64,000 bases of DNA from Prosthecobacter vanneervenii. Its GTDB lineage: Bacteria > Verrucomicrobiota > Verrucomicrobiia > Verrucomicrobiales > Verrucomicrobiaceae. The translations under genes were made by a program, and so were the position numbers. Shown here in pieces: positions 25,382-34,056 of this stretch. A model generated the notes under the pieces. It searched no databases. It was given only the letters and a program-made list of their open reading frames with translations, and was not told where the DNA came from. The stretch is from assembly GCF_014203095.1 (NCBI RefSeq), contig NZ_JACHIG010000002.1:487695-551694 (forward strand), given 5' to 3'. How positions within the stretch are numbered: position 1 is the stretch's first letter; the number at the start of each line of letters is the position of its first letter.

Positions 25382-25816
25382 TCACCATAGGGTAAAACCT
25401 ACTTCCCCCGCACGGCGGATACGTGAATCAAACAGGATGAAGAGCGTCCCCGTGCAGTAGATCAAATTGGCCAGTCCCAGCCACAGTGGCATGAAGGAAC
25501 GAGGCACCAAAGCCACATGCGGCTCCATGAGATGGGGAAACACCTGATTGAGAAAATACAGGCCGGCGCCAGCAGCAGCTAGAAAGACCAGCGCCAGCAG
25601 CCAGCGGCAGCTCGCGCGCTCGTTCATGAAGCCATACATGACCAGCAGGCTCAGCGCGTACCAAACGATCGAACCCGCGAACCAGCGGAAAACCTCATGG
25701 AAAAGAAACAGCGCGATCACGACCGCCCCTGTAATCATGTGAGACCACATGACCTTGCGGGTGAAGTCGATCTCTTTCAGGTGCCGGGCACCTCGATAAC
25801 GCTGAACATCCAACAT
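25382..25816 (-). CDS. Small integral membrane protein, unknown function
   Basis: The 144-residue product has four likely membrane segments, at about residues 24-45, 48-64, 70-90 and 107-128. It has a basic N-terminus (RYRGARHLKEIDFTRK) and a short cytoplasmic tail. I do not recognise the family. It has no operon partners, since argG ends convergently and the next minus-strand gene lies 200 bases upstream. A TATACT box lies about 20 bases upstream of the start codon but no matching -35 box was found. Confidence 0.75.
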   Translation of the reverse strand: MLDVQRYRGARHLKEIDFTRKVMWSHMITGAVVIALFLFHEVFRWFAGSIVWYALSLLVMYGFMNERASCRWLLALVFLAAAGAGLYFLNQVFPHLMEPHVALVPRSFMPLWLGLANLIYCTGTLFILFDSRIRRAGEVGFTLW

Positions 25817-26024
25817 GCTGGCTGAACGATAGTATAAAATTAAGGGTAAATGATTTCTTTAAATGACCTCCAATATCCTTTATCTAGCACTTGGCTTGGT
25901 AGGCGGGATACACGCTTCTTAGCATAAATACGACCAAAAACCAATTTATCATTCAGATAACAAAGAAACTTTATGATGACCGTTGATCCTTGCGCCACTT
26001 TCCCAAGTTCCCTTTATCTATAAT

Positions 26025-27239
26025 TCACGGTTCATTTTCTTCTAGGTTGTCTTTGATTAAGTTTACTCCTTTGGCCCCAATCGCAAACAAGATCCCCTTG
26101 TCTGCAGAATCCCGTCTGCATCCGATGCACAGATTGGAGGAAATCAGCACCCCCTTCACCTCTCCCGTGCTCCACGCTGCAGGCGTCTTCAGTCCGGAGA
26201 AAGTATTGCCAGTGAGTAGCAATCCATGCACGCCCCCCTCCAACAGCACGCCCGTTCCCATGTCCACGCCCATCGGCGTCTTGGCCTCAGCAGGACGCTT
26301 GTCCATGCCGGCTCCAATGTAGGTGTTGCAGAAGGAGTTCCCGCTGATCGTGTTGCGCTCGCTGTCCTTCCCCACTCTCACAGAGAACTCATGCGCCAGC
26401 ACAAAGGTGTTCGCACTCAGTGTGCAGCCGCAGGCATCCCGCAGGTCAATCCCGCCCTTCAGGTGATGCGCGATCACGTTCGCACTTAGTGTGATTCCGT
26501 AGCAGTCGCGGTCCAGGATCACCGCTGTCCCGTTGCACTCCTCGATCATGTTTCCGCTCAGCACCGAGCCATAGGTGTTCTCGATGATCACGCCGTTCCC
26601 CAGGTGATCGTCCACATTGTTGCCATTCATGCACAGGTTGAAGGAATCGCTGCAGCGCAGCGCATCCTGGTTCTCCTCAAAGTGGTTCGCGTTCACCACG
26701 ATGTCATGCCCGCCCATGATCTCCACCCCGCACTTCTTGTTGTAAGTAATGATGCAGTCCGCCACACGCGGATCTTCCGCACAGTTCACCATATGGATGC
26801 CGCTTCCACCATGGTGGTCGATCGACACGCCCTCAAAGTAAATCTCCTCAATGCACTCCGCAAAGATCCCATCCCCGCTCTTCTCATTGCCGCTCACCCT
26901 CAGGTCCGCCATCTGCACGCGCCATAGGCGCGCTTTTTTGTCGGTGTCGAGTGTCGGCGGGCGCAGAATGAAAGCAGGCGCTCCCTCGGCGTTCTTATTG
27001 ATGATGTGTGTGGCCGCACCACCACCCACGATGCGTGTCTCCGCCGTCTTCACCAGCAGCGGTTGCGTGATCTCATAGTTCCCCGGCGGTATCGTCACCA
27101 GCCCGCCGCTGGCAGGCACAGCATCCAGGGCCGCCTGCAGGCTGGGATATTTCGCCGCATCCACCGCCACAGGCGGCGTGGCAGTTTGCGCATGGATAGC
27201 GGCGGCATGCAGGCAGAGGTAAAAAATCAGTGTTTTCAT
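26025..27239 (-). CDS. Secreted parallel beta-helix (pectate-lyase-like) protein
   Basis: The start at 27239 gives a signal peptide, MKTLIFYLCLHAAAIHAQ. An in-frame start 51 bases upstream would add a polar tail and is less likely. The 404-residue product has AAKYPSLQAALDAVPASGG and VTIPPGNYEI, the typical opening of pectate-lyase-superfamily beta-helices. It then has rungs rich in NxIxxN patterns such as GNGVIIENTYGSVLSGNMI. Members bind or cleave polysaccharides, and no catalytic residues could be fixed here, so the substrate is unknown. It is divergent from the ThuA-like gene across 116 bases. Confidence 0.85.
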   Translation of the reverse strand: MKTLIFYLCLHAAAIHAQTATPPVAVDAAKYPSLQAALDAVPASGGLVTIPPGNYEITQPLLVKTAETRIVGGGAATHIINKNAEGAPAFILRPPTLDTDKKARLWRVQMADLRVSGNEKSGDGIFAECIEEIYFEGVSIDHHGGSGIHMVNCAEDPRVADCIITYNKKCGVEIMGGHDIVVNANHFEENQDALRCSDSFNLCMNGNNVDDHLGNGVIIENTYGSVLSGNMIEECNGTAVILDRDCYGITLSANVIAHHLKGGIDLRDACGCTLSANTFVLAHEFSVRVGKDSERNTISGNSFCNTYIGAGMDKRPAEAKTPMGVDMGTGVLLEGGVHGLLLTGNTFSGLKTPAAWSTGEVKGVLISSNLCIGCRRDSADKGILFAIGAKGVNLIKDNLEENEP

Positions 27240-27355
27240 CCATCCACTTACGCGCCCTGCCTCCACATTTTCTCGCCCCCTCTCGGCCAACTTTCATCTC
27301 GCGCATTTTCCGCCTGCAAAAGCTCCCCGCCGCGCCACGTTTGCTCTTCCCCACC

Positions 27356-28393
27356 ATGATCAAACGCCTCACGCTCCTGTTCGCAGCCGCCCTGTCGCTC
27401 TCCTCCGCTTTCGCGGAGCCCAAGAAGCTCCTCGTCGTCACTGTCACCACAAGCTTCCGCCATTCCTCCATCGAGACCGCCGAGAAAGTCCTCGCCGAAC
27501 TCGGTCAGAAATCCGGTGCCTTTACCGTCGATTACGTCCACCAGCCCGACGGCCAGCCCAAGAACCCCGGCAAGCCTCCCGTGCGCGATGAGAAGAAGGA
27601 CACTGACGAGTCCTTCAAGGCCAAGCAGGATGCCTACAGCAAGGCCCTTGCTGAATTCAACGTGGCCAACAAAATCTGGACCGAGAAAATCGCCGCCTAC
27701 ATGGCCGACAAGATGGCCCTCGACAAAATCAAGGGCTACGACGGCTTCGTCTTTGCCAACACCACCGGCGACCTCCTCCTCCCTGACCGCGAAGGCTTCA
27801 TCAAGCTCATCGAAGGCGGCAAGGCCTTCATCGCCATGCACTCCGGCTCCGACACCTACCACCCCTTCCGTGGCTACATCGACATGCTGGGTGGAGAATT
27901 CGAAACCCACAAGTCTCAGGTCGAAATCCAGCCCATCGTTCATGACCCCGCCCACATCATCACCAAGACCGTTCCCTCCGGCTGGAAAGTCTTCGACGAG
28001 ATCTACATCATCAAGACCTTCGACAAAGCCAAGGTGCATGGCCTCCTCGGTCTGAACACCCATCCCAACCTTGAGCAGATGCTGCAGGAAGCCGCCCAGC
28101 GGAAAGAAAAGAACATCCAAGACCCCAAGAAGGATGCCGACTTGAAGGATGTCGAAGCCCAAAAAGGCCGCTACTACCCCGTCTCCTGGTGCAAGGAACT
28201 CGGCTCCGGCCGTGTGTATTACAACTCCCTCGGCCACCGCGAAGACGTCTGGGATCCCACCTGGAAAGCCGGCACCAAGGACCGCAAGAACAGCCCTGAG
28301 ATCGCCCAGACCTATCAGGACATGATCCTCGCCGGCATCAAGTGGGCCCTCAAGCTCGCCGACGCCCCCTCCCCAGTCGGCAACATTCCTTGA
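27356..28393 (+). CDS. Secreted ThuA-like domain protein
   Basis: The ATG at 27356 begins a clear signal peptide, MIKRLTLLFAAALSLSSAFA. The upstream in-frame ATG at 27230 would only add a basic tail. The 345-residue protein has the ThuA layout: LLVVTVTTSFRHSS, GYDGFVFANTTGDLLLPD, FIAMHSGSDTYH and a terminal VYYNSLGHREDVW. ThuA-like proteins have a glutamine-amidotransferase-like fold and occur with sugar degradation genes in Planctomycetota and Verrucomicrobiota. The biochemical role is not established. A lysine-rich insertion at residues 66-100 is unusual. A terminator follows 28 bases after the stop. Confidence 0.88.
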   Translation: MIKRLTLLFAAALSLSSAFAEPKKLLVVTVTTSFRHSSIETAEKVLAELGQKSGAFTVDYVHQPDGQPKNPGKPPVRDEKKDTDESFKAKQDAYSKALAEFNVANKIWTEKIAAYMADKMALDKIKGYDGFVFANTTGDLLLPDREGFIKLIEGGKAFIAMHSGSDTYHPFRGYIDMLGGEFETHKSQVEIQPIVHDPAHIITKTVPSGWKVFDEIYIIKTFDKAKVHGLLGLNTHPNLEQMLQEAAQRKEKNIQDPKKDADLKDVEAQKGRYYPVSWCKELGSGRVYYNSLGHREDVWDPTWKAGTKDRKNSPEIAQTYQDMILAGIKWALKLADAPSPVGNIP

Positions 28394-28420
28394 GGTAAAC
28401 ATTCCATCATTCAATCCCCG

Positions 28421-28448
28421 GGCGCTGTGGCAACACAGCGCCTTTTTT
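28421..28448 (+). terminator. Rho-independent terminator after the ThuA-like gene
   Basis: A perfect nine-base stem (GGCGCTGTG/CACAGCGCC) closes on a GCAA tetraloop and is followed by six T. Confidence 0.93.
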
Positions 28449-28476
28449 ATTCTCACCTCTGGACGCGAACCGCCCC

Positions 28477-29124
28477 TTACGCCAGCTCAAACCTCACGTG
28501 CTCATAGTCCAGCACTGAAGGACATGCTGCTTCAAAAGAATGTGGCCGCGCAGCAGTGATGGCGATGACGGTGCTTCCAGCTCTTCGCCCGGCTTCGATG
28601 CCCGCCTGGGCATCTTCAAACACGAGACACTGGTCTGCCGTAGTTCCGAGCAGCCTTGCGGCTTTCAGATAGCCTTCTGGCTCAGGCTTGCCCTGAGAAA
28701 CATCCTCGGCGGTGATCATGTTCTTGGGAATCGGCAGGCCAGCAGCCGTGAGTCTGCGCACCGCCAGCTCCCGCCCGGCCGAAGTAACCACCGCCCAGCG
28801 ATGGCTGGGCAGGCGAGCGATTAGCTCTGCCGCTCCGGCAATGGCCACAATGCCCTCCACATCCGCAATCTCCATCGCCTCCACCTTCTTCGCCTCCACC
28901 TCAGCATCGGCTCCAGCAATCGCAAACGCACGCACGGTGTCGATGGTTCGGCGTCCGTGAGACTCCGCCATCACAGGCGCAAAGTCACGCCCGTGCGAGG
29001 CTGCCCAGTCACGCCACACGCGCTCCACCACCGCGCGCGAGTCCAGCAGCGTGCCATCCATGTCAAAAAGGACCGCCTGAAAGGGGCGATCAAGCTGGAG
29101 AATATCCGTTGCAGCAGAAGACAT
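28477..29124 (-). CDS. HAD-superfamily phosphatase
   Basis: The product has the haloacid-dehalogenase motif I FDMDGTLLDS near residue 20, a threonine/serine in VVTSAGRELAV (motif II), K in SQGKPEPEGY (motif III) and FEDAQAGIEAGRRAG (motif IV). It belongs with the DOG/GPP-like sugar- or glycerol-phosphate phosphatases. The ATG at 29124 gives 215 residues, and a GTG at 29133 is the alternative. It follows phoU by 15 bases and is the last gene of a four-gene operon. A role in recovering phosphate from organic esters is inferred. Confidence 0.87.
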   Translation of the reverse strand: MSSAATDILQLDRPFQAVLFDMDGTLLDSRAVVERVWRDWAASHGRDFAPVMAESHGRRTIDTVRAFAIAGADAEVEAKKVEAMEIADVEGIVAIAGAAELIARLPSHRWAVVTSAGRELAVRRLTAAGLPIPKNMITAEDVSQGKPEPEGYLKAARLLGTTADQCLVFEDAQAGIEAGRRAGSTVIAITAARPHSFEAACPSVLDYEHVRFELA

Positions 29125-29139
29125 CGGCAGCACGACTTC

Positions 29140-29853
29140 TCACGGCGCTTCCGTCCCAGAGGCTGCGGCGGCCACTTCCGCGCGCTTGTCTTTGCTGAAG
29201 CGGATATCCTCAGCTCGCTCGATGAAGATGGTATCTTCGCAGATGTTCTTGGCATGGTCTCCCACACGCTCCAGAAAGCGTGCGATGAAAATGAGATGGA
29301 TGTAGCCCTCCAGCTCCACGTGCTGGGACTCCATCACGGCGATGATCTCGCGGTCCAGTGCCTTCTCGGCAGCGTCCAGTTCCTTGTCCAGCAGGCGCGC
29401 AGCAGCAGCAGCTTCGGGGTCCGCATTCAGAAAGGCCTGCAGACTCTGGTCCAGATTGCGGTCACAAAGAGAGTACACCGGCTGGATGAGCTTCACTTCA
29501 GGGTACTCCGGCAGGTTGTTCAGAATCCGTGCACGCTTGGCGATGCTCGACGCCTGGTCGGCAATGCGCTCCAGGTTGTTCGCCACGCGGATCGTTCCCA
29601 TCACCGCCCGCAGGTCATGCGCTGTCGGCTGAAACTTCACCAGGATCTGCATGCCCAGCTTGTCCACACTCTTCTCCAGTTCATTCACATCCTGGTCGGC
29701 AGCTATCGCGGCATTGCACAGGTCAGTGTCACGCTCCAGCAGGCCGCGCATCGCGCTGGCCAGGTTCTTGCGCGCCATGCTGGCCATCGCAAGGACGTCT
29801 CCGCGCAGCTTGTCGAGCGAGTGGGTGTAACTGGAAAGGATATGTTCGTGCAT
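29140..29853 (-). CDS. phoU: PhoU phosphate-signalling regulator
   Basis: The 237-residue product has two PhoU three-helix repeats with the metal-binding pattern NNLERIADQA (first repeat) and RFLERVGDHAKNICED (second repeat). PhoU links the Pst phosphate transporter to the PhoR kinase and keeps the Pho response off when phosphate is plentiful. It starts 30 bases after the phosphoesterase gene. No pst genes are in the window. The PhoB/PhoR-like pair is encoded on the other side of the same intergenic region, which fits a shared phosphate circuit. Confidence 0.95.
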   Translation of the reverse strand: MHEHILSSYTHSLDKLRGDVLAMASMARKNLASAMRGLLERDTDLCNAAIAADQDVNELEKSVDKLGMQILVKFQPTAHDLRAVMGTIRVANNLERIADQASSIAKRARILNNLPEYPEVKLIQPVYSLCDRNLDQSLQAFLNADPEAAAAARLLDKELDAAEKALDREIIAVMESQHVELEGYIHLIFIARFLERVGDHAKNICEDTIFIERAEDIRFSKDKRAEVAAAASGTEAP

Positions 29854-29883
29854 GGTTTAGAATGAACTAATGTGACAAATTCG

Positions 29884-30759
29884 CTACATTGGAATTGCGG
29901 AAGATTCAGATTCTCCCGCTGGCGGGTGCTCCTCTTCCGCCTCGGTCACCGCCCCCTTGGGATCACGATGAGTCAGACGGCAAAAGTCGGCATACCCTAG
30001 GATTTCAAAGCTACCGTCCAGATTTTCCACAATCGCTGTCATGGACTCCACCCAGTCTCCGGAGTTCAGATAGTGCGTGCTGCCCACCATCTTGTTGTCC
30101 ACTTTGTGGATGTGCCCGCAGATGATGCCCTTGCAGCCCCGCTGCCGTGCCAGATTCTGCAGCTGCTCCTCATACTTGCCCACGGCTCCGATGGTGGATT
30201 TCACCTTCTGCTTCACCCAGGCGCTGAAGGAGAATGGCTCCTTACCCCGCAGTCCCCGGTAGGCGTTGTACAGGCGGTTGATCCTCAGAAGAAAGTTGTA
30301 CCCTAGCCCACCCAGCTGCGCTAGCCACGCGTGGTTGGTGCTCACCGCATCAAAGCCGTCTCCGTGCACGACCAAATAGTCTCCTGTGGGCGTGTGGTGG
30401 ATGTGCTCGTCTGTGATGATGAAGTGCTCAAACTGGATCGGGATGAAGCGGTCCAGCACATCGTCGTGGTTTCCACGCAGGTAGATGATCTCCGTGTTCT
30501 CCTTCTCCATCTTGCGCAGCACGGTGCGGATGAAGTTCGTGTGTCCCTTGTTCCACCCGCCCATGCGGCGCAGGTGCCAGGCATCAATGATGTCGCCATT
30601 GAGCACCAGTTTATCGCAGAGGCAGTGCCGCAGAAAATGGGAGGCCTGCGCAGCCTTGCTGTCTGGCATGCCCAGATGCACGTCGGAAATGAAGATGGTC
30701 TTGAACCTCAGCTTCGACTTGCCGGTGGCGGGATTCAGAACTGGTGCTTCGGCGGACAT
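29884..30759 (-). CDS. LpxH-like metallophosphoesterase
   Basis: All calcineurin-type metal motifs are present in order: SDVHLG, GDIID, RGNHDD, VVHGDGFD and GHIHK. The 291-residue protein resembles UDP-2,3-diacylglucosamine diphosphatase family members that pair with GT4 glycosyltransferases. It lacks membrane segments. It begins four bases after the upstream glycosyltransferase, so the two are probably translationally linked. The true substrate may be a lipid-linked nucleotide rather than the lipid A precursor. Assignment to lpxH itself is not secure. Confidence 0.85.
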   Translation of the reverse strand: MSAEAPVLNPATGKSKLRFKTIFISDVHLGMPDSKAAQASHFLRHCLCDKLVLNGDIIDAWHLRRMGGWNKGHTNFIRTVLRKMEKENTEIIYLRGNHDDVLDRFIPIQFEHFIITDEHIHHTPTGDYLVVHGDGFDAVSTNHAWLAQLGGLGYNFLLRINRLYNAYRGLRGKEPFSFSAWVKQKVKSTIGAVGKYEEQLQNLARQRGCKGIICGHIHKVDNKMVGSTHYLNSGDWVESMTAIVENLDGSFEILGYADFCRLTHRDPKGAVTEAEEEHPPAGESESSAIPM

Positions 30760-30763
30760 TTCT

Positions 30764-31885
30764 CTATTTCACGATCTCCTTCCTCTGCATCACAGATGCC
30801 AGTTCGTGCTCAAATTGCTCTATGACCCGCTCCCACCCGAGGTCAAACGCAGACTGCCGCGCAGCAAAGCGCAGTTCCCCATTCTGCCACGCTTCGGCAG
30901 CCACTCGCGCCTGCGCCAGAAAGGCCTCCGTTTCGTTAAAAGGGGCCAGCCAGCCGTTTTCCCCGCTGCGGATGAGCAGCCTGGGCGCAGCGTAGTCATA
31001 CGCCACCACCCCCAGTCCCGCAGCCATCGCCTCCAGCACCACGTTCCCAAAGGTTTCCGTGATGCTCGGAAAGAGAAACACATCGCCCGACGCATAGTGC
31101 GCGGCCAGATCCTCCCCCGTTCGTGCCCCGGCATAGTGAAACTCAGGCCTCTCAGCCTTCAGAGACTCCAGCCGCGGGCCATTGCCCACGATAACCATGC
31201 GCGCCTTGGGCTGCACCTCTTTAAAGACGTCGTAGGCACGCACCACCAGCTCCAGATTTTTTTCGGCCGCCACCCGCCCCACATAGATTGCCACCGGGGT
31301 GCTTTCGTCTGCCCCCCAGCTCCGGCGCAGCACTGCATCCCGGCGGATGGGGTCAAACATCTCCGTGTCCACCCCGCGCCCCAGCACCCCAACATTCTGA
31401 ATGCCCCAGCGCTCCAGCATGGCCGCCGTATCAGCAGAGGGGGTCAGAGTGCGGGCGGTCTGATTGTGAATCGTTCGCAGCACCCCCTGCGCCACCGTCT
31501 CCAGCCCCGGCAGGTGGTAGTCCTCCAGATAGTTTTGGAAGTTGGTATGAAACCCGGACACCACCGGGATGTCCCGCTTCCCCGCCGCGCGGATGGCCGA
31601 AATCCCCATGAGCGTCTCCGTGGCCACGTACAGGACATCCGGCCGGAAAGTGTCAAAAAGCTCCAGCATCTGCCGCGTGGAGGCAAAGCCAAAGCGCAGC
31701 CCGGGATAGCCCGGCAGCGGCATCGAGTGCATCACATGCCTCTGCAGCCCCTCCTGGGACTCCACCGTCGTCACCACCTCCACCACATGCCCGCGCTTCA
31801 CCAGTCCCATGCCCAGCGTATGCAGCGTACGCGCCACGCCATTGATATCCGGCGGATAGGTGTCGGTGACGATGAGTACCCTCAT
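30764..31885 (-). CDS. GT4 family glycosyltransferase, MgtA/SqdX-like
   Basis: The 373-residue product starts with TDTYPPDINGVARTLHTL. It has VSGFHTNFQNYLEDY, typical of the alpha-mannosyltransferase MgtA and SqdX-type lipid glycosyltransferases, then YVGRVAAEKNLELVV and the donor-binding FPSITETFGNVVLEAMA. Members move hexose from a nucleotide sugar to a diacylglycerol-type lipid. As first gene of the operon with phoU and next to PhoB/PhoR, it likely makes a phosphate-free glycolipid during phosphate shortage. That role is an inference. Confidence 0.87.
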   Translation of the reverse strand: MRVLIVTDTYPPDINGVARTLHTLGMGLVKRGHVVEVVTTVESQEGLQRHVMHSMPLPGYPGLRFGFASTRQMLELFDTFRPDVLYVATETLMGISAIRAAGKRDIPVVSGFHTNFQNYLEDYHLPGLETVAQGVLRTIHNQTARTLTPSADTAAMLERWGIQNVGVLGRGVDTEMFDPIRRDAVLRRSWGADESTPVAIYVGRVAAEKNLELVVRAYDVFKEVQPKARMVIVGNGPRLESLKAERPEFHYAGARTGEDLAAHYASGDVFLFPSITETFGNVVLEAMAAGLGVVAYDYAAPRLLIRSGENGWLAPFNETEAFLAQARVAAEAWQNGELRFAARQSAFDLGWERVIEQFEHELASVMQRKEIVK

Positions 31886-31948
31886 GTGTGGAATTTACTT
31901 ATTAACCTGCCTCAGCAAGAAGCGCATCCGCGAATCCACTCCAACTTT

Positions 31949-31971
31949 GTCACCGTGACGAATCCGTCACG
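31949..31971. promoter_or_regulatory. Inverted repeat between the divergent phosphate genes
   Basis: CGTGACG (31954-31960) is followed by AATC and its exact complement CGTCACG (31965-31971). A second overlapping palindrome, GTCACCGTGAC, lies at 31949-31959. The site is in the 184-base region between the glycosyltransferase operon and the PhoB-like gene. Its layout does not match the 11-base-spaced direct repeats of a classical Pho box, so the binding protein is unknown. Confidence 0.5.
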
Positions 31972-32069
31972 CTTCATCTCTGGGAAGCCAGCAAGTCTGT
32001 TGCCATGTGACATCTTCGTTGCCATCATGCCTTTGCCGATGGCGCTCCCACGTCACACAGCCATTCCCT

Positions 32070-32768
32070 ATGAGCAAAATACTAATCGTCGAGGATGAAT
32101 CGGACATCGCAGACCTCATCTCCATGCACCTCACTCGCGAGGGGCACGAGGTGTCCTGCATCGGCAATGGCCTTCAGGTGCTTCCTGCTGCCATCGAGCA
32201 GCAGCCGGAGCTTATCGTGCTGGACCTCATGCTCCCCGGCATGGACGGCATCCAGGTCTTCAAGCGCCTCCGCGCAGACACCCGCACCGCCACCATCCCT
32301 GTCATCATTCTCACCGCCAAAAGCCAGGTCACTGACAAGATCACCGGCCTGGAGCTGGGTGCGGACGACTACCTCACCAAGCCTTTCAGCCCGCGAGAGC
32401 TCTACCTACGCATCAGCGCCATCCTGCGCCGTGTAAAAAAGGTCACCCACGTCTCCGAGATCCAGCGCGGCCGCTTCATGCTCGACCGCAAAAACCTCAA
32501 GCTCTACCTCGACGGCACCCCGCTCGACCTCACCACCATCGAGTTCAAGCTCCTCACCACCCTCATGGAAAACGATTCCGCAGTCCACAGCCGCGCCGAT
32601 CTCCTGCGCGATGTCTGGGGCTACAACAGCGACGTCGCCACCCGCACCCTCGACACCCACATCAAGCGCCTGCGAGAAAAGCTCGGCTCCGCAGGAGATC
32701 ACATCGTCACCATTCGCGGCACCGGCTTCCAGTTCCAGACAGAGCTCGCCGCCTCACAGCCCGCATGA
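32070..32768 (+). CDS. phoB: PhoB-like response regulator
   Basis: The ATG at 32070 gives MSKILIVEDESDIADL at the N-terminus, the normal receiver start. An upstream ATG at 32007 would add non-homologous residues. The receiver has the acidic pair ED, the phosphorylated Asp in VLDLMLPGMDG, and the switch Lys in DDYLTKPF. The C-terminal half is an OmpR/PhoB winged helix with LTTIEFKLLTTLMEN and RTLDTHIKRLREKLG. It overlaps the kinase gene by four bases (ATGA). Phosphate control is inferred from nearby phoU and the kinase type. Confidence 0.9.
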   Translation: MSKILIVEDESDIADLISMHLTREGHEVSCIGNGLQVLPAAIEQQPELIVLDLMLPGMDGIQVFKRLRADTRTATIPVIILTAKSQVTDKITGLELGADDYLTKPFSPRELYLRISAILRRVKKVTHVSEIQRGRFMLDRKNLKLYLDGTPLDLTTIEFKLLTTLMENDSAVHSRADLLRDVWGYNSDVATRTLDTHIKRLREKLGSAGDHIVTIRGTGFQFQTELAASQPA

Positions 32769-34021
32769 CCTCCTTCTCCCTCTTCCTCGTCCTGCTCCTG
32801 GCCGCCACCATCTTCGCCTGGGTGCGCCGCGAGAAATTCTGGACGAAACGCTGGGAGAACACCGCCAAAACCCTCGGCCTCCGCGCCCGGGATGCCGACC
32901 AGCTGCCCGCATACGCCGCCGTCGTGCTCCAGGCACGCCACAAGGCCGAGCACCAGGCGGAGCAGCGCCGCGTCTTTGAGTCACTGCTCGATGAGATCAG
33001 CCAGGGTCTCGTACTGCTGGATGACACCCTCCGCATCCGCTACGCCAACAAGCCCCTCGCCAAGCTCCTGCACCGCAAGGATATCCACGTGGGCCGCCCC
33101 CTCATCGAGGAGGTGCGCGACCACCAGATCTCCGTCCTCGTGCAGGAATCCATCACCGAAAAGCGCCACACCACCCGCCGCATTCAGATGCTGCCCTCAG
33201 ACGTGGGCGCAGGGTCCAATCTCGGCGGCCGCTACTTCATTGTGGAAGCCGCCCCCCTCGGCGCCGATGTAGGCGGCGGTGCCTGGCTCATGCTCCAGGA
33301 CGTGACCGAGGCCGCCATGACCGAGCAGATCCGCCGGGACTTCGTGGCCAATGCCTCCCACGAGCTGCGCACCCCCCTGACGCTCATCAATGGCTACATC
33401 GAGATGCTCCAGGAGGACTCCGCCAAGATGCCCGCCGCCACACGTCGCAGCCTCGACGTGATGGAAAAGCACGGCAAGCGCATCGCCCGCATCATCGAGG
33501 ACATGCTGGCCATCTCCCGCTTGGAGGATGCCAGCAGCTCCCTGAACAAGGAGCCCTTCAATCTCCGCGCCTGCGCCAAGGACGCCGCCGACCACCTCTC
33601 CCCCATGCTGGAGGGGCGGGACGCCCGCATCGTCTTAGACATCCCAAAAGACGGCCAGCTCGTCGGCGACCGCTTTTACTGGGACCAGGTGTTCACCAAC
33701 CTCCTCGAAAACTCCCTCAAGGAGAACTCCAAACCCGGACTCGTCATCCGCGTCTCCGGCGAGTGGCGAGACGGCGAATGCATCGTCAAGGTCAGCGACA
33801 ACGGCATCGGCATCCCTGCACACGACCTGCCCTTTGTCTTCAAGCGCTTCTACCGCGGCAACAAGCACCACTCCTCCACCCAGGTGAAGGGCACCGGCCT
33901 CGGCCTGTCCATCGTCAAGCGCGCCGTGGAGGCCCACGGCGGCAAGATCGAGCTCTCCAGCACGCCAGGTGTCGAGACTACGTTTACCATGCGCCTTCCG
34001 GTACCAGATACGAAAGCTTGA
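32765..34021 (+). CDS. phoR: PhoR-like sensor histidine kinase
   Basis: The 418-residue kinase has one N-terminal membrane segment (residues 4-20), a PAS-like region (about 70-185), a HisKA domain with the phosphorylated His at about 199 in FVANASHELRTPLT, and a HATPase domain. The ATP-binding N box reads NLLENSLKEN and the G boxes are DNGIGIP and GTGLGLSIVK. A single membrane helix without a periplasmic domain is the PhoR layout, which senses the transporter through PhoU. It overlaps the regulator gene by ATGA. moaA starts 36 bases downstream. Confidence 0.9.
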   Translation: MTSFSLFLVLLLAATIFAWVRREKFWTKRWENTAKTLGLRARDADQLPAYAAVVLQARHKAEHQAEQRRVFESLLDEISQGLVLLDDTLRIRYANKPLAKLLHRKDIHVGRPLIEEVRDHQISVLVQESITEKRHTTRRIQMLPSDVGAGSNLGGRYFIVEAAPLGADVGGGAWLMLQDVTEAAMTEQIRRDFVANASHELRTPLTLINGYIEMLQEDSAKMPAATRRSLDVMEKHGKRIARIIEDMLAISRLEDASSSLNKEPFNLRACAKDAADHLSPMLEGRDARIVLDIPKDGQLVGDRFYWDQVFTNLLENSLKENSKPGLVIRVSGEWRDGECIVKVSDNGIGIPAHDLPFVFKRFYRGNKHHSSTQVKGTGLGLSIVKRAVEAHGGKIELSSTPGVETTFTMRLPVPDTKA

Positions 34022-34056
34022 GCCCAGGCCCGGTCTGTGGTTTAAACATACTATCT

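Noticed and set aside
25817-26024. Search for tRNA or small RNA in the AT-rich gap
   Set aside because: No cloverleaf-like arms, conserved GTTC box or terminator was seen in this 208-base gap.
27230-27355. Upstream start for the ThuA-like protein
   Set aside because: It would add a basic 42-residue tail before a perfect signal peptide and would overlap the divergent beta-helix gene.
34018-34020. TTG start for moaA overlapping the kinase stop
   Set aside because: The GTG at 34057 gives the normal MoaA N-terminus and length; the TTG adds 13 residues not typical of the family. It cannot be fully excluded.
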